In this document: positions 16,526 to 27,039 of the stretch, one piece after another
Layout: the number at the start of each line of letters is the position of its first letter
Numbering within the stretch: position 1 is the first letter of the stretch
DNA from: Rhodoferax sp.
GTDB taxonomy: Bacteria; Pseudomonadota; Gammaproteobacteria; Burkholderiales; Burkholderiaceae_C
Direction of reading: 5' to 3'
Assembly (NCBI RefSeq): GCF_025356155.1
Contig: NZ_JANXUQ010000230.1
Coordinates: 1 to 37,115 of the forward strand
Length of the DNA stretch: 37,115 nt
Program-made: the position numbers and the translations under genes
The notes under the pieces: model-generated
The model's input: the letters and a program-made list of their open reading frames with translations, nothing else
The model's database searches: none
What the model was told of the DNA's origin: nothing

Positions 16526-16774
16526 TCACGCAGCTTCAGGTGCGTCCCCAGTGGGCGCAGCGAAGTTGACCGCACGCCCAGGGACAATTGTAGAAATGGC
16601 ATGCTTGTACACCATTTGGGTAACGGTATTGCGCAGCAACACTACGTACTGATCGAACGACTCTACCTGCCCTTGCAGTTTGATGCCATTGACCAAATAG
16701 ATGGAGACCGGGACATGCTCTCTACGCAAGGCGTTGAGGAATGGGTCTTGCAGTAACTGCCCTTTGTTGCTCAC
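16526..16774 (-). CDS. hfq: RNA chaperone Hfq
   Basis: A hexameric Sm-like protein that pairs small regulatory RNAs with target messages. The product is 82 residues: Sm1 ([43 protein letters not shown]) with proximal-face Gln8, then Sm2 ([14 protein letters not shown]) with the conserved YKHA, and a short alanine/proline tail. That tail is much shorter than in E. coli Hfq, as is usual for betaproteobacteria. The start is GTG 16774, decided by GGAG six bases upstream and by the family N-terminus [10 protein letters not shown]. It precedes hflX, as in E. coli. The 117 bases between der and hfq (16775-16891) hold a direct repeat GGACGC-AAT-GGACGC but no promoter I can call with confidence. Confidence 0.97.
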   Translation of the reverse strand: MSNKGQLLQDPFLNALRREHVPVSIYLVNGIKLQGQVESFDQYVVLLRNTVTQMVYKHAISTIVPGRAVNFAAPTGDAPEAA

Positions 16775-16891
16775 GATATTCTCCGTGTTCAAGAAGATTA
16801 AGAAGACTGGACGATACCACACCAAGGTGGTGACCTAACAAGATATCCAACAATACAGGACGCAATGGACGCGTCTTGTAGTTGGAGATGC

Positions 16892-18238
16892 CTATTTATC
16901 GTCCTTATCCGAGAAGGGATTTTGCGACGACTTCATTTGGATACGCATGGGTGTTCCCACCAGATTGAATTCCTTGCGGAACCGACCTTCCAAAAACCGT
17001 TTATAAGCATCCGTGACATGTTCCAGGGAGTTACCATGGATAACAATGATGGGCGGATTCATTCCCCCCTGATGGGCATATCGGAGCTTTGGCCGGTACA
17101 TCCCTGTTTTCTTTGGCGTTTGAAACTGAACCGCTTCCAACAATAGGCGGGTCAGCACCGGGGTCGACATCTTGCAGTTGGCTGCTTTGTGGGCTTGTGC
17201 AATGGAGTCCCATACCGGGCCCAAGCCTTGGCGCTTTTGCGCGGAGATCAAGTGCAAGGCTGCAAATTTCAGAAAGCCCAATCGGGTTTCTATAGAGCGT
17301 TTGACGAGTTCGCGCGCATATTCATCCACCGCATCCCATTTGTTGACAGCCACCACCACTGCCCGACCGGACTCCAGTATGTAGCCCGCGATATGGGCAT
17401 CCTGGTCCGTCACCCCCTGCGTGGCATCGATTAACAGCAACACAACGCTGGCCGACTCAATGGCTTGCAGGGTCTTGACGACCGAGAATTTTTCAATGGC
17501 TTCGAATACCTGGCCCTTACGCCTGAGACCTGCCGTATCTATCAATTCAAAGCGCTGCCCTTTGCGCTCAAAGGGAACAGAAATAGCATCGCGGGTGGTA
17601 CCTGGCAAGTCAAAAGCCACCAATCGCTCTTCACCCAACCACGTATTGATCAGCGTGGATTTGCCAACATTAGGACGGCCAGCAACCGCCAACTTGATGA
17701 CGCCGGGTTCATCGATAACCTCCTCGTCCGCAGCTTCGCCAGGCGGCACCAGTGGGCCCAAAGCAAGGTCCACCAAGGGCTTTATACCTTGACCATGCGC
17801 AGCAGAGATCGGAAAAACCTCACCCAAACCCAGTTCGAAAAACTCGACCAGTTGTGCGCCTGCCGTCATCCCCTCGGACTTGTTGGCCACCAAAACACAC
17901 GGCTTACCCAGCTTGCGCAGGTATTTGCCAATTTCGTGGTCTTGTGCCGACAAGCCGGCGCGAGCATCCACTACAAACATGACGACATCCGCTTCAGCTA
18001 CGGCCTGTCGCGTTTGTTTGGCCATTTCCTTGTAGATGCCAGCGGTGGCATCGGGCTCAAACCCGCCGGTATCGATAACAATGAACTCGTGCTGTCCTTG
18101 CTTACCGTTGCCATAGTGGCGGTCCCGCGTCAGTCCCGCGTAGTCGGCCACGATGGCGTCACGCGTTTTTGTGAGGCGGTTGAACAGGGTTGATTTGCCC
18201 ACGTTGGGGCGGCCAACCAATGCAATGACAGGTTTCAT
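16892..18238 (-). CDS. der: GTPase Der (EngA), 50S ribosome assembly
   Basis: A 448-residue essential GTPase with two tandem G domains and a C-terminal KH-like domain, needed late in 50S subunit assembly. The first P-loop is [11 protein letters not shown] (9-19), with DTGGFEPD as G3 and NKSEG as G4. The second P-loop is [12 protein letters not shown] near 186-197, with DTAGLRRKG as G3 and NKWD as G4. The C-terminal region ([35 protein letters not shown]) is the KH domain. Start ATG 18238 opens directly into the first G domain. It follows bamB by 18 bases and is presumably co-transcribed with it. Confidence 0.97.
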   Translation of the reverse strand: MKPVIALVGRPNVGKSTLFNRLTKTRDAIVADYAGLTRDRHYGNGKQGQHEFIVIDTGGFEPDATAGIYKEMAKQTRQAVAEADVVMFVVDARAGLSAQDHEIGKYLRKLGKPCVLVANKSEGMTAGAQLVEFFELGLGEVFPISAAHGQGIKPLVDLALGPLVPPGEAADEEVIDEPGVIKLAVAGRPNVGKSTLINTWLGEERLVAFDLPGTTRDAISVPFERKGQRFELIDTAGLRRKGQVFEAIEKFSVVKTLQAIESASVVLLLIDATQGVTDQDAHIAGYILESGRAVVVAVNKWDAVDEYARELVKRSIETRLGFLKFAALHLISAQKRQGLGPVWDSIAQAHKAANCKMSTPVLTRLLLEAVQFQTPKKTGMYRPKLRYAHQGGMNPPIIVIHGNSLEHVTDAYKRFLEGRFRKEFNLVGTPMRIQMKSSQNPFSDKDDK

Positions 18239-18256
18239 GTTGTATGGTTCAAACCA

Positions 18257-19387
18257 TCACTCTGGTTTGAAGCCAAAAACACCACCCCGCTGGGTCACCG
18301 CAACAAGCGTTTGACCGACCAAAACAGGAGACGATTGAATAGGTGAGCCATCGGTGGCAACACGGTTCAATGGGGAGCCATCTTTGCGCGACAAAAAGTG
18401 AAGTGTTCCGACTTCGTCACCTATCACAATGGACCGGCCTACCAGGACTGGTCCTGTCAGGGTTCTAAAGCGCAAGCGTTCATTGACCCACAGCCGCTCG
18501 CCATCTGCACGCTTCCATGAAACGACCCTGCCGTCGCTTTCAGTGCCAAAAATTTCAGACTCGTCTCCGTCAAGCCCGGTGGAGCCAGAAGCCGTTTTGC
18601 TCCAAGCCAAGCTGCCCTTGATACCGTCTACGCAGCCAATAGCTGATTGGAAGGCTCGTACACAAACCTGATCACCCTGGCGGGTCACGCCCGATACCAA
18701 GTCGACCAAGCGTTCAACTTCATTGGTACCACGGCTGTTGGCAACCTGGGCTTCCCAACGAATTTTTCCGTTAACCGGATTCAAACCGACCAAGCGTCCT
18801 GCCAGGCCAGTCACCAAGGTGTCGCCGATGGCCATGACAATACCAGAGCGCCCCAACACCAATGCCTCACCGCTGCGCTGCTGTTGCCAGAGCCTGCGCC
18901 CCGTGACGATATCGAATGCCGACACCGAGCGGTCTGCGGACAGCGCAAAAACACGTGCGCCAGCTACAAAAGGCGATGTCAATGTCACCGCGCCGAGTTT
19001 CTGCCGCCACAGTTCCTTCGCCCCGTCCAGCACAATCAATTCATTCTCACGGCTGACCACAGCAGAATAACGGCCGTCACTACCAACACCAGCCGACAGC
19101 TTGACGCCCAGTGCGGCGCGCCAGAGATCTCCTCCCGTTCTGGTGTCTATAGCGGCAACTGTACCTTCGGAGCCGGCCACAAAGACCAAGTTACCAACCG
19201 TGCGAATTTCCAACGGAAACCCTACTGCGCCGATACTGGATGTCCATGCAGAGCGCACGCCAATCAGTGGCGTGTTCGGTCCTAAGTCAAGTTGTTTGGA
19301 TTTATCGGTGCCCGCGCACGCTGTCACCGTCAACACGATGCCGATGTACAGGGCGAGATGCCTCAGCTTTTGACTAAAAAGAATCAC
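18257..19387 (-). CDS. bamB: Outer membrane assembly lipoprotein BamB
   Basis: A 376-residue periplasmic lipoprotein of the BAM complex that helps fold beta-barrel proteins at the outer membrane. The signal peptide ends in a lipobox (LTVTAC) with acylated Cys24. The rest is an eight-bladed PQQ-type beta-propeller, with recurring motifs such as TRTGGDLWRAALG, DIVTGRRLWQQQR, NPVNGKIRWEAQV and KRADGERLWVNERL. The start is GTG 19387, inside the yfgM stop (GTGA, four-base overlap), so translation is coupled. BamD is encoded elsewhere in this window. Confidence 0.95.
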   Translation of the reverse strand: MILFSQKLRHLALYIGIVLTVTACAGTDKSKQLDLGPNTPLIGVRSAWTSSIGAVGFPLEIRTVGNLVFVAGSEGTVAAIDTRTGGDLWRAALGVKLSAGVGSDGRYSAVVSRENELIVLDGAKELWRQKLGAVTLTSPFVAGARVFALSADRSVSAFDIVTGRRLWQQQRSGEALVLGRSGIVMAIGDTLVTGLAGRLVGLNPVNGKIRWEAQVANSRGTNEVERLVDLVSGVTRQGDQVCVRAFQSAIGCVDGIKGSLAWSKTASGSTGLDGDESEIFGTESDGRVVSWKRADGERLWVNERLRFRTLTGPVLVGRSIVIGDEVGTLHFLSRKDGSPLNRVATDGSPIQSSPVLVGQTLVAVTQRGGVFGFKPE

Positions 19388-20067
19388 TTCGCACCCTCCG
19401 TAACCGCAGCAGTTTTGACATTTGCCTGAGGATTTACACCCAATGCATTCAACTTCACGCCCACCAAGCGACGGTACTCTGACTGTTCGTCAAAGGCTTT
19501 GTACGCTTTTTCATATTCCACTTTGGCTTCCATTTTTTTGCCCTGCAAAATGTAGGCGTCGCCTTTTCTATCGTCGGCAAGCGCAGCAAATTCATCAGCC
19601 ACACCCGTGCCCAAAATCTTTAACGCTTCGTCGTAAGCCTTTGAATCCATCAACACAGCAGATAGGCGCAATCTGGCGACAGACGCATACCCTTTGTCTG
19701 CGGCGTTGTCTATCAACCAAGTCAAAGTTGTTTTTGCGATGTCCACTTTGCCCGACTCATAGGTCATCTTGGCAACCAACAAACCCGCTTGTTGTGTGTA
19801 AGCAGTTTTAGCGAATCGGTCTTTCATGTCATTAAAAGCGCGTTCGGCTTTTTGCGCATCACCACCCTGTACGACCTTTTCCACTTCGTCGTACATCGCG
19901 GCTGCTTGCATTGATTGGTCGCGTTGCCAGCGGTGGTAACCGTTCCATGCGGCTACGGCGCCGAGCACAACAATCAGTGCCCAAGTGATCAGGTTTCCGT
20001 ACTGTTTCCAAAAATGCTTCAGTTGGTCAAGCTGTTCTTGTTCTTCGAGGTCTAAATGATTTGCCAT
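19384..20067 (-). CDS. yfgM: YfgM/AncA-like tetratricopeptide protein
   Basis: A 227-residue single-pass inner-membrane protein. A cytoplasmic N-terminus (HLDLEEQEQLDQLKHFWKQYGN) is followed by one transmembrane helix (LITWALIVVLGAVAAWNGYHRW, about 27-47) and a periplasmic helical-repeat domain of the TPR_21 type. In E. coli YfgM associates with the SecYEG translocon and PpiD and helps hand proteins to periplasmic chaperones. Its stop overlaps the bamB GTG start. Upstream, the expected gene between it and ispG (hisS in relatives) is missing; only 73 bases separate them, containing a TACAAT hexamer. Confidence 0.9.
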   Translation of the reverse strand: MANHLDLEEQEQLDQLKHFWKQYGNLITWALIVVLGAVAAWNGYHRWQRDQSMQAAAMYDEVEKVVQGGDAQKAERAFNDMKDRFAKTAYTQQAGLLVAKMTYESGKVDIAKTTLTWLIDNAADKGYASVARLRLSAVLMDSKAYDEALKILGTGVADEFAALADDRKGDAYILQGKKMEAKVEYEKAYKAFDEQSEYRRLVGVKLNALGVNPQANVKTAAVTEGAK

Positions 20068-20088
20068 GTGAGTATTCAGTTAAGCCCG

Positions 20089-20094
20089 GGATTG
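20089..20094 (-). promoter_or_regulatory. Possible -10 element in the ispG-yfgM gap
   Basis: On the minus strand the 73-base gap contains TACAAT (20094-20089), five of six matches to the sigma70 -10 consensus, about 22 bases before the yfgM ATG. The hexamer 17 bases upstream (GTCTGC) is a poor -35. If active it would give yfgM-bamB-der their own transcript. Confidence 0.3.
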
Positions 20095-20140
20095 TAGGCT
20101 CTTGGCCTATTGCGCAGACGGGTTCACCGCCCACGAAGTT

Positions 20141-21415
20141 TTAATGCGTTGGTGTGGCAGTTGCAGTGCCAAATCGACGCTGGATGTAGTCTTCGACCAC
20201 TGTTTGAAAGTCGGCAGCTATGGAGTCTCCACGCAAGGTCATGCATTTTTCTCCGTCAATGAACACAGGAGCCGCAGGCGCCTCCCCTGTACCGGGCAGG
20301 CTGATGCCAATGTCAGCGTGTTTGCTTTCGCCAGGGCCGTTGACAATGCATCCCATCACCGCAACCTTGAGGTTCTCAACACCAGGAAAACTTTCACGCC
20401 ACACCGGCATTTTCTCTCTCAGAAAATCGTCGATATGCTGAGTCAACTCTTGAAATGTCGTGCTGGTTGTGCGACCGCAGCCGGGGCACGCGGTGACACT
20501 GGGAACAAAATTACGCAAACCCAACGATTGGATAATTTCGGAAGCAACAACGACTTCCTGCGAGCGCGACTCACCAGGGGCTGGCGTTAGCGACACACGA
20601 ATCGTATCCCCCACACCCTCTTGCAGCAGAACACCCAAGGCAACAGAAGAGGCGACAGTACCCTTGGTGCCCATGCCTGCTTCGGTAAGCCCTAAGTGCA
20701 ACGGATAAGCACACCGGCGCCCCAGTTCCCGGTAGACCGCAACAAGGTCTTGCACACCGCTGACCTTGCAGGACAAAATAATCTGACTTGCATTCATGCC
20801 AATCGCTTCGGCCCGTTGGGCAGACTCTATGGCGGAAGTGATTAAGGCCTCATACATGACTGGTTTGGCACCCCAGGGCACCGCGCGGCGGCTGTTCTCA
20901 TCCATCATCGACGCGAGCAGTTCCTGATCCAGGCTGCCCCAATTAACACCAATCCGAACGGGCTTGTCCCAACGCAGCGCAGCTTCAATCATTTGCGAAA
21001 ATTGTTTATCGCGCTTATCTCCCTTGCCGACATTACCCGGGTTGATGCGGTACTTCGATAGCGCCTTGGCGCAATCAGGGTAGTCTGTCAACAAGCGATG
21101 ACCGTTGAAGTGAAAGTCACCGATCAGTGGCACGTCGAAACCCATGCGATCCAGTTGCTCGCGCACATAGGGCACAGCTTGGGCGGCCTCAGGAGTGTTC
21201 ACCGTAATGCGGACCATCTCTGATCCAGCAATCGCCAACTCCTTGACTTGAATCGCGGTTCCGATAGCATCAGCAGTGTCCGTATTGGTCATCGACTGCA
21301 GACGCACAGGCGCATCACCTCCCAGAGTGACAACACGCCCTCCCCACACTACGCGCGCTTGCAGCGACTTGCGCCGAACAGGGGTAGACAAGGCAATAGC
21401 TAAATTGGAATCCAC
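20141..21415 (-). CDS. ispG: 4-hydroxy-3-methylbut-2-enyl diphosphate synthase IspG (flavodoxin)
   Basis: A 424-residue [4Fe-4S] enzyme of the MEP isoprenoid pathway that converts methylerythritol cyclodiphosphate to HMBPP. The N-terminal TIM-barrel region has [18 protein letters not shown] and [10 protein letters not shown]. The C-terminal domain carries the cluster cysteines in [15 protein letters not shown] and [16 protein letters not shown]. Length fits the proteobacterial IspG form. The start is GTG 21415, overlapping the rodZ stop by one base (TAGTG). Gene order pilF-rodZ-ispG is common in proteobacteria; hisS normally follows but does not here. Confidence 0.96.
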   Translation of the reverse strand: MDSNLAIALSTPVRRKSLQARVVWGGRVVTLGGDAPVRLQSMTNTDTADAIGTAIQVKELAIAGSEMVRITVNTPEAAQAVPYVREQLDRMGFDVPLIGDFHFNGHRLLTDYPDCAKALSKYRINPGNVGKGDKRDKQFSQMIEAALRWDKPVRIGVNWGSLDQELLASMMDENSRRAVPWGAKPVMYEALITSAIESAQRAEAIGMNASQIILSCKVSGVQDLVAVYRELGRRCAYPLHLGLTEAGMGTKGTVASSVALGVLLQEGVGDTIRVSLTPAPGESRSQEVVVASEIIQSLGLRNFVPSVTACPGCGRTTSTTFQELTQHIDDFLREKMPVWRESFPGVENLKVAVMGCIVNGPGESKHADIGISLPGTGEAPAAPVFIDGEKCMTLRGDSIAADFQTVVEDYIQRRFGTATATPTH

Positions 21416-22488
21416 TACTTCACCTCAAATCGCGCAACGTTGTCCTTGGAAACACCTGTCAAAGTAAAGGGTTTACCGTGAACCACCACATCAGTGGCAT
21501 CCACGCGTCCAATTACAACCGACAGAGGTGTCGCGCCAGACGCACCCACAACTTCGCCATCCACAATGGTCTTGCTCAAAAGGACAATTCCTTTCGAATC
21601 GACGACCTTCACCCAAGTTGAGCCCTTCGCTTTGAAAACGACCATACCAGCCGACGATAAAACTGGTGCACTAGAGGGCCGACTGGCTGCCACCGCAGGC
21701 AGGCTGTCAGGCGCCATCGCACGACTCGCAACTGCGACCGGCCGACTTGCTGCAACGACGGGCTGGCTGGCGACAACCAATTGGGTAGGGTTTGCTGGGG
21801 TTTGCCCTGGAGGCAGAACCTCAACATTGGAAGCCACGGCAACGGGCGGCAGGGCCACCACCGCGTTCCCAGTCCCGCGCGCACTGGGCAGACTTGACGC
21901 GCTAAAAGTTGATGAGGCGACTGGCTCAGAGCTAGCTTCCACCATTTCCATCGATGGCTGCCCCATTTGCGGCTGATTAGCGGCGTCTGAAGACTTAGTC
22001 GATGGACTTGAAAGCTCGCCAGCCCAATCTGGCACCTTGATTTCCGGAAAAAAGAAGACTGCAATACCTGCCACCACAAGCCCCAAGACAACAAGGGTAG
22101 AAGGCTTGGACAGCAATGCAGGAATCGCCATTCCGGCAGCATTACTGGGCGAATGGAATGGGGCATTGATACCGCGCTCGTCGGGGTTCAACCTGGGGAC
22201 AATATTTAGTGGCAGCTTGCTAAGTATGGGCGCAGGATCTATTTTTAAAGCGCGGCAAACACTGGCGGCCAATGCACGCACAAACACAGCGTCGTGCAAC
22301 AAGTCCAATCGATCTGCCTCTAAAGCCTCCAGTTTCTTCACTGGGATCTTCATGGAAACCGCCAGAGCTGCAACGTGCAGTCCCGCAGCCTCTCTGGCAT
22401 TGCGCATCATCGAGCCGGCTGTGATCTCACCGGGCGGCACAAACTCAGGCACCGCGCCGACTGCCCCGGAGGAACCCGCATCACTCAT
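21415..22488 (-). CDS. rodZ: RodZ-like cytoskeletal helix-turn-helix membrane protein
   Basis: A 357-residue bitopic protein that links MreB filaments to the cell-wall elongation machinery. An N-terminal cytoplasmic HTH_25 domain ([36 protein letters not shown], about 25-65) is followed by one transmembrane helix near 150 ([17 protein letters not shown]). Next comes a long periplasmic Ser/Ala/Pro/Val-rich linker with repeated [17 protein letters not shown] segments, then a C-terminal DUF4115 domain ([19 protein letters not shown]...[22 protein letters not shown]). Start ATG 22488 overlaps the pilF stop by eight bases (ATGAGTGA) with AGAGG upstream; a GTG three codons earlier is the alternative. 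Confidence 0.92.
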   Translation of the reverse strand: MSDAGSSGAVGAVPEFVPPGEITAGSMMRNAREAAGLHVAALAVSMKIPVKKLEALEADRLDLLHDAVFVRALAASVCRALKIDPAPILSKLPLNIVPRLNPDERGINAPFHSPSNAAGMAIPALLSKPSTLVVLGLVVAGIAVFFFPEIKVPDWAGELSSPSTKSSDAANQPQMGQPSMEMVEASSEPVASSTFSASSLPSARGTGNAVVALPPVAVASNVEVLPPGQTPANPTQLVVASQPVVAASRPVAVASRAMAPDSLPAVAASRPSSAPVLSSAGMVVFKAKGSTWVKVVDSKGIVLLSKTIVDGEVVGASGATPLSVVIGRVDATDVVVHGKPFTLTGVSKDNVARFEVK

Positions 22489-23308
22489 TAAACGCACCTC
22501 TCTCCAAAGCCAAATTTTCGCGGGACTGGGGATAGCGCTTCTTCAATTGCGCGCTCAATTGGGCCATCGCGTCACGGTTCTCCATGCGTCGCTCAACCTT
22601 TATTCCTAGCCACAAGGACTCCGCGTTTGCGAGCTCGCTGTTATTGAGCCTCCGTACATAAAACTGCGCACGGACAAACTCGCTTCGCTGGTATAGCAAC
22701 TGCGACAGGTTGTACGCTGTGATGGGGTTGCCCGCATCGAGCTCGTAGGAGCGCAAGAAGCTATTCTCAGCATCGGTGGGTTGGTTAGCCTTCATCTGGC
22801 ATAGGCCTTGGGCCATCCAGGTTTTTGCTCGTTCACCATAGGTTGGGTTGGCCAACGCACTGCTGAACATTTGCGTGGATTCAGCAAGACGGGATTGCTG
22901 ACACAACAACCACCCATAGTTGTGCTGCACGGTAGCCGCCTTGGGGTTAATGGACAGTGCCCGACGGAAACTCTCTTCTGCCAGAGGAACGTCGTTCAAC
23001 CGCATGTAAATCAAGCCGCGCAGGTTGTAGGCCTCGAACAGTGTGGGGTCTGCAGTGATGGATTGTTTGAGGTGATCCAGGGCATCCGTTGTTTGACCCT
23101 TGTCGAAGTAGGCCAAAGCCAACTCCAAGCGCAAGCGTGCACGTTTGTGGACTTCAGACTCATCCGACTCGGTCACCCGATCCGAGTTCATATTGGCACC
23201 AGCCATGTTGGCTGCACAGCCAGATAACGCCACAACGGTCGAACATGTCAAACACGACCACACAATCCATGAAAGCGCCGCGACGCCAATCCGCACCTTA
23301 TCAGTCAT
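22481..23308 (-). CDS. pilF: Type IV pilus biogenesis/stability lipoprotein PilF (PilW)
   Basis: A 275-residue outer-membrane lipoprotein with tetratricopeptide repeats, a pilotin for the PilQ secretin in type IV pilus assembly. The signal peptide ends at the lipobox ALSGC with acylated Cys31. Six or so TPR units follow ([84 protein letters not shown]). The ATG overlaps the rlmN stop by eight bases (ATGACTGA), so I reject longer upstream starts that run through rlmN. Conserved next to rlmN in many proteobacteria whether or not pili are made. Confidence 0.9.
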   Translation of the reverse strand: MTDKVRIGVAALSWIVWSCLTCSTVVALSGCAANMAGANMNSDRVTESDESEVHKRARLRLELALAYFDKGQTTDALDHLKQSITADPTLFEAYNLRGLIYMRLNDVPLAEESFRRALSINPKAATVQHNYGWLLCQQSRLAESTQMFSSALANPTYGERAKTWMAQGLCQMKANQPTDAENSFLRSYELDAGNPITAYNLSQLLYQRSEFVRAQFYVRRLNNSELANAESLWLGIKVERRMENRDAMAQLSAQLKKRYPQSRENLALERGAFNE

Positions 23309-24461
23309 TAATAGTGTCCTCTCTCCCCTGTGGAGACATTTCATTTTCGGGCCTGATGATGATAGTTCGCCGCTTGCCGATTCGCGTCTGAACATTTGTT
23401 CTATCTTGCACATCACCCGCTAGTTGACCACAGGCAGCATCAATATCATCGCCCCGGGTCTTGCGGACTGTTGTAACGATGCCTGCGTCACTCAAGACTT
23501 TGGAAAAAGCAAGGACCGCTTCCTGCGACGACCGGAGTAAACCAGACGCAGGGAAGGGATTGAATGGAATGAGATTGAACTTGCACCAAACACGCTCACC
23601 TGCGCCAGGACGCACTAGCATCACCAGTTCGGCAGCATGTTTGGTCGTGTCATTCACACCATCAAGCATGCAATATTCGAAAGTAATGAAATCCCTTGGC
23701 GCCACTTGCAGGTAGCGCTTGCAGGCTTCGAGCAACTCAGCGATGGGATATTTTCGGTTCAGAGGAACCAAGTCGTCGCGCAAGGCGTCATTGGGTGCAT
23801 GCAACGAGACTGCCAGCGCAACCGGGCAGTCCTTGCCCAACCTGTCCATCATGGGTACTACGCCCGACGTTGACACCGTCACACGGCGTCGCGACAGACC
23901 ATAGGCATGATCATCAAGCATGACCCGCAGAGCCGGAACCAGCGCCGAATAGTTTTGCAGAGGCTCACCCATGCCCATCATCACAACGTTGGAGATAACG
24001 CGCTCGTCCTTCTTCAAATGTTGACGCAAAAAATGCTCGGCAAACCAAAGCTGCGAGACAATCTCGCCAACCGTCAAATTTCGGCTAAACCCTTGGTGTC
24101 CCGTAGAGCAAAACCGACAGGCGACTGCACAGCCCGCCTGCGACGAAACACAGAGCGTGCCGCGATCATCTTCGGGGATAAATACAGTTTCGATTGCATT
24201 GCCACCGCCAACATCAAATAGCCATTTGATGGTCCCGTCCGCAGAAATGTGTTGCGACAGCACCGGAAGTGCCTGGACATGTGCAGTAGTTTTGAGCTTC
24301 TCGCGCAAAGACTTGGCGAGGTCGCTCATATCCTCAAACTGAGAGGCTCCTTTTTGGTGAATCCAACGAAAAAGCTGGGTAGCGCGGAAGCGTTTTTCCC
24401 CAAGCCGCTCGCAAAAGGCGGCCAATCCGTCCAGATCGTAATCAAGCAGGTTGGCCGTCAT
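23301..24461 (-). CDS. rlmN: Dual-specificity 23S rRNA/tRNA adenine-C2 methyltransferase RlmN
   Basis: A 386-residue radical SAM enzyme that methylates C2 of A2503 in 23S rRNA and A37 of several tRNAs. The cluster motif is [19 protein letters not shown] (C-x3-C-x2-C). Supporting motifs are [44 protein letters not shown] and the C-terminal [17 protein letters not shown], whose Cys is the methyl-carrying residue. An N-terminal [15 protein letters not shown] stretch ([13 protein letters not shown]) is the RNA-binding accessory domain. ATG 24461 begins eight bases after the ndk stop. Confidence 0.97.
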   Translation of the reverse strand: MTANLLDYDLDGLAAFCERLGEKRFRATQLFRWIHQKGASQFEDMSDLAKSLREKLKTTAHVQALPVLSQHISADGTIKWLFDVGGGNAIETVFIPEDDRGTLCVSSQAGCAVACRFCSTGHQGFSRNLTVGEIVSQLWFAEHFLRQHLKKDERVISNVVMMGMGEPLQNYSALVPALRVMLDDHAYGLSRRRVTVSTSGVVPMMDRLGKDCPVALAVSLHAPNDALRDDLVPLNRKYPIAELLEACKRYLQVAPRDFITFEYCMLDGVNDTTKHAAELVMLVRPGAGERVWCKFNLIPFNPFPASGLLRSSQEAVLAFSKVLSDAGIVTTVRKTRGDDIDAACGQLAGDVQDRTNVQTRIGKRRTIIIRPENEMSPQGREDTIND

Positions 24462-24469
24462 TGCATAAC

Positions 24470-24895
24470 TTAGCGGGAGAAGACGTTCAAGCCAGCGAAG
24501 AAGAACGCAATTTCGACGGCGGCTGTATCAGCTGCGTCGGAACCGTGCACTGCGTTGGCATCAATGCTGTCAGCGAAGTCGGCGCGAATAGTACCGGGAG
24601 CAGCCTTCTTTGGATCGGTTGCGCCCATCAGGTCGCGGTGCTTCAGAATGGCATTTTCACCTTCAAGTGCCTGGATCATCACCGGACCGGAGATCATGAA
24701 GTCCACCAAGTCTTTGAAGAAAGGACGTGCTTTATGCACCGCGTAGAAAGCTTCTGCTTCCCCGCGTGACAAATGGGCCATGCGCGCCGCGACCACCTTG
24801 AGGCCAGCAGCTTCAAAACGTGCGTAGATTTGACCGATGACGTTCTTGGCGACGGCGTCAGGCTTGATGATGGAGAGAGTGCGTTCGATTGTCAT
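24470..24895 (-). CDS. ndk: Nucleoside diphosphate kinase
   Basis: The 141-residue enzyme that equilibrates nucleoside tri- and diphosphates by a phospho-histidine intermediate. [10 protein letters not shown] opens the protein, and the active-site motif NAVHGSD places the catalytic residue at His117. Length is standard for the bacterial enzyme. ATG 24895 is the first methionine before the conserved opening. The 78 bases between rluB and ndk hold a TTGCCCC-ACTTT-GGAGCAA stem-loop (24930-24948) with one A-C mismatch on the coding strand and no T-run. ndk-rlmN-pilF order is typical of proteobacteria. Confidence 0.97.
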   Translation of the reverse strand: MTIERTLSIIKPDAVAKNVIGQIYARFEAAGLKVVAARMAHLSRGEAEAFYAVHKARPFFKDLVDFMISGPVMIQALEGENAILKHRDLMGATDPKKAAPGTIRADFADSIDANAVHGSDAADTAAVEIAFFFAGLNVFSR

Positions 24896-24973
24896 AATAT
24901 TTCCTGAACTGATTAAGTAATCTGTCTTATTGCTCCAAAGTGGGGCAAAGCCTATAATTTTAGCATTGGCCGC

Positions 24974-26365
24974 CTATCGACTACGGCCCTTGCGACGCTG
25001 GCCACCAGGACCACCGGATGGCCTTTGTCCTGCATCTTGGCGCTGACGCGTAAAGCTGTCCGCGCCGATGTAGCCAAAAGCAGTTTTCATAGGGTCGGGC
25101 TGGGCCGCTCCCCCACGACCGTCCCTGGGCGCGTCAAAACGGTTGCCGTCTGACCGACCGCCGCCCTTGGCGCCAGGCTGGCCATTTCTACCTTTGAACC
25201 CGCTTTGGGTAGGGTTTGGCTGACCGCCGACGTTTGCACCCCGGGGACCACCAGTACGACCACCGCGGCGTTGACCATTGCCTTGCGGGCCACGGCCAGA
25301 GTTGCCCCGTGGAGCACCCTCCTCCCGCACTCCCTCAACAGGAGCACGAACACCGCCCGCGGCCTGCACCAATGATCGAATGTCAGCCTCATCTAACTCC
25401 ATCCACGCGCCACGCTTCAGCCCGCGGGGCAACACCATGGCGCCATAGCGAATACGGATCAATCTGCTCACCGCATGGCCCACCGCCTCCAGCATGCGGC
25501 GTACCTCGCGGTTGCGACCCTCGGAAATCGTCACGCGGTACCAGCAATTGGAACCTTCGCCGCCGCCATCTTCAATCGATCCAAACTGCGCCATACCGTC
25601 GTCCAGCTTGACGCCTTCGAGCAACATTTTTTTCTCTTCCTTGTTCAAGGAACCCAGCACCCGCACAGCATATTCGCGCTCCAGCCCAAACCTGGGGTGC
25701 ATTAAATTGTTGGCCAATTCGCCTGAACTGGTGAACAACAACAACCCCTCGGTATTCAAATCCAGCCGACCGACGGACTGCCATTTGCCTTGGTGCAGTT
25801 TCGGCAGACGGCGAAACACTGTGGGGCGGTTTTGCGGATCGTCGTGGGTTACCACTTCGCCCACCGGCTTATGGTACGCAATCACGCGAGCAGGCGATGG
25901 ATCAATACGAAAGCGAATCGGTTTGCCATTAACCTTGATGTTGTCGCCGAACTGGATGCGCTGACCAATGTGCGCAGGCTCGTTGTTGACGGAAATGCGC
26001 CCCTCCATGATGAGTTGCTCCATCTCTAGGCGAGAACCCATTCCCGCCTGGGCCAGAACCTTGTGCAGCTTGGGCGTTTCAGCCATAGGTGGGAGTACAC
26101 GTTTAGGTGGTGATAGCTCCACCAACTCCTCATCCGCATCAAACTGGCCGGAAATAACGTCGCTAAAACGGTTGTCGAAAGCAGTTTTTGCAAGCGCCGC
26201 AGATGCAATAGACGCATCCGCTTCCAATGGCCGAGAGTCAGATAGCTCAGCCGGAGCAGCAGTTGCAGTTGCTTCGCCGGGCTCCATGCTGGACGCTTCA
26301 CCGACGACGATGACAACCGGCAAACCATCTTCGGGCTTTGGCTGTTCGGGCGTGTTTTCGTTCAT
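24974..26365 (-). CDS. rluB: 23S rRNA pseudouridine(2605) synthase RluB
   Basis: A 463-residue RsuA-family pseudouridine synthase. An acidic, alanine-rich leader (1 to about 100) is followed by an S4 RNA-binding domain ([30 protein letters not shown]). The catalytic domain has [21 protein letters not shown], with the catalytic Asp in RLD, and the [21 protein letters not shown] motif. The C-terminal 130 or so residues are low-complexity and rich in Gly, Arg, Gln and Pro ([16 protein letters not shown]...), ending [10 protein letters not shown]. It is much longer than E. coli RluB (291), because of both extensions. Start ATG 26365 overlaps the scpB stop (ATGA). RluE or RluF would be alternatives, but synteny with scpB supports RluB. 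Confidence 0.93.
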   Translation of the reverse strand: MNENTPEQPKPEDGLPVVIVVGEASSMEPGEATATAAPAELSDSRPLEADASIASAALAKTAFDNRFSDVISGQFDADEELVELSPPKRVLPPMAETPKLHKVLAQAGMGSRLEMEQLIMEGRISVNNEPAHIGQRIQFGDNIKVNGKPIRFRIDPSPARVIAYHKPVGEVVTHDDPQNRPTVFRRLPKLHQGKWQSVGRLDLNTEGLLLFTSSGELANNLMHPRFGLEREYAVRVLGSLNKEEKKMLLEGVKLDDGMAQFGSIEDGGGEGSNCWYRVTISEGRNREVRRMLEAVGHAVSRLIRIRYGAMVLPRGLKRGAWMELDEADIRSLVQAAGGVRAPVEGVREEGAPRGNSGRGPQGNGQRRGGRTGGPRGANVGGQPNPTQSGFKGRNGQPGAKGGGRSDGNRFDAPRDGRGGAAQPDPMKTAFGYIGADSFTRQRQDAGQRPSGGPGGQRRKGRSR

Positions 26366-27039
26366 TCTGAGAATCCATTCAAAGGTGGGGGCGCTTCTGA
26401 ATCAACAGCTTCCAGCGGCATATCCAATTGCAAATCTTCATTACCCATTACAGGCTCTTCGACCGCTGGCATGGGGGCAGTCTCTCTAACCGACTCAACC
26501 AGCGCTCCAAAAACACCATCCTGTTTGGCCACACTCTCCAACAACGGCAACTGATCCAGCGACTTCAGCCCCAGGTCATCCAAAAACTGTCGGGTCGTCG
26601 CATACAGCGCCGGGCGCCCTGCAGCCTCCCGGTGGCCTATGATTTCGACCCAACCCCGGTCTTCGAGTTGCTTGATCAACAACGAGCTGATGGTCACACC
26701 GCGAATGTCTTCCATATCGCCCCGCGTCACAGGTTGGCGGTAGGCAATGATGGCCAGTGTTTCCAAAGTAGCCCGCGTGTAACGCGGCGGCTTTTCAGGA
26801 TGCAACCTGTCCAGGTACTGACGCATATCGGGTCGGCTTTGAAAGCGCCACCCTGAAGCAATATTGACCAGCTCAATGCCCTTGCCAGACCAATCATTGC
26901 CCAACTCGTCGAGCAAATTTTTAATCGTGTCCGCCCCCAAAGACTCACTGAAGAGCGAACGCATGTCGCGCAACGGCAAAGGTTGCTGTGAGCAAATCAA
27001 CGCGGTCTCCAAGACCCGTTTTGCGTCTGCCATGTTCAT
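26362..27039 (-). CDS. scpB: Segregation and condensation protein ScpB
   Basis: A 225-residue winged-helix protein that, with ScpA and SMC, forms the bacterial condensin complex. The family opening [24 protein letters not shown] is followed by two winged-helix domains: [23 protein letters not shown] and [51 protein letters not shown] motif ends the core, and the tail is acidic. ATG 27039 (MNMADAKR) or the internal ATG at 27033 are both possible. Its stop overlaps the rluB start. scpA is not adjacent and must be elsewhere. The 115 bases before it (27040-27154) hold only a short GTCAC-G-GTGAC palindrome. Confidence 0.94.
   Translation of the reverse strand: MNMADAKRVLETALICSQQPLPLRDMRSLFSESLGADTIKNLLDELGNDWSGKGIELVNIASGWRFQSRPDMRQYLDRLHPEKPPRYTRATLETLAIIAYRQPVTRGDMEDIRGVTISSLLIKQLEDRGWVEIIGHREAAGRPALYATTRQFLDDLGLKSLDQLPLLESVAKQDGVFGALVESVRETAPMPAVEEPVMGNEDLQLDMPLEAVDSEAPPPLNGFSE

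Noticed and set aside
21660..21990. Repetitive Ala/Ser/Val/Pro stretch in rodZ as a tandem DNA repeat
   Set aside because: The DNA is not regularly periodic; it encodes the flexible periplasmic linker usual in RodZ proteins.
24930..24948. Stem-loop between rluB and ndk as a terminator
   Set aside because: One mismatch on the coding strand and no T-run; kept only as a remark in the ndk entry.
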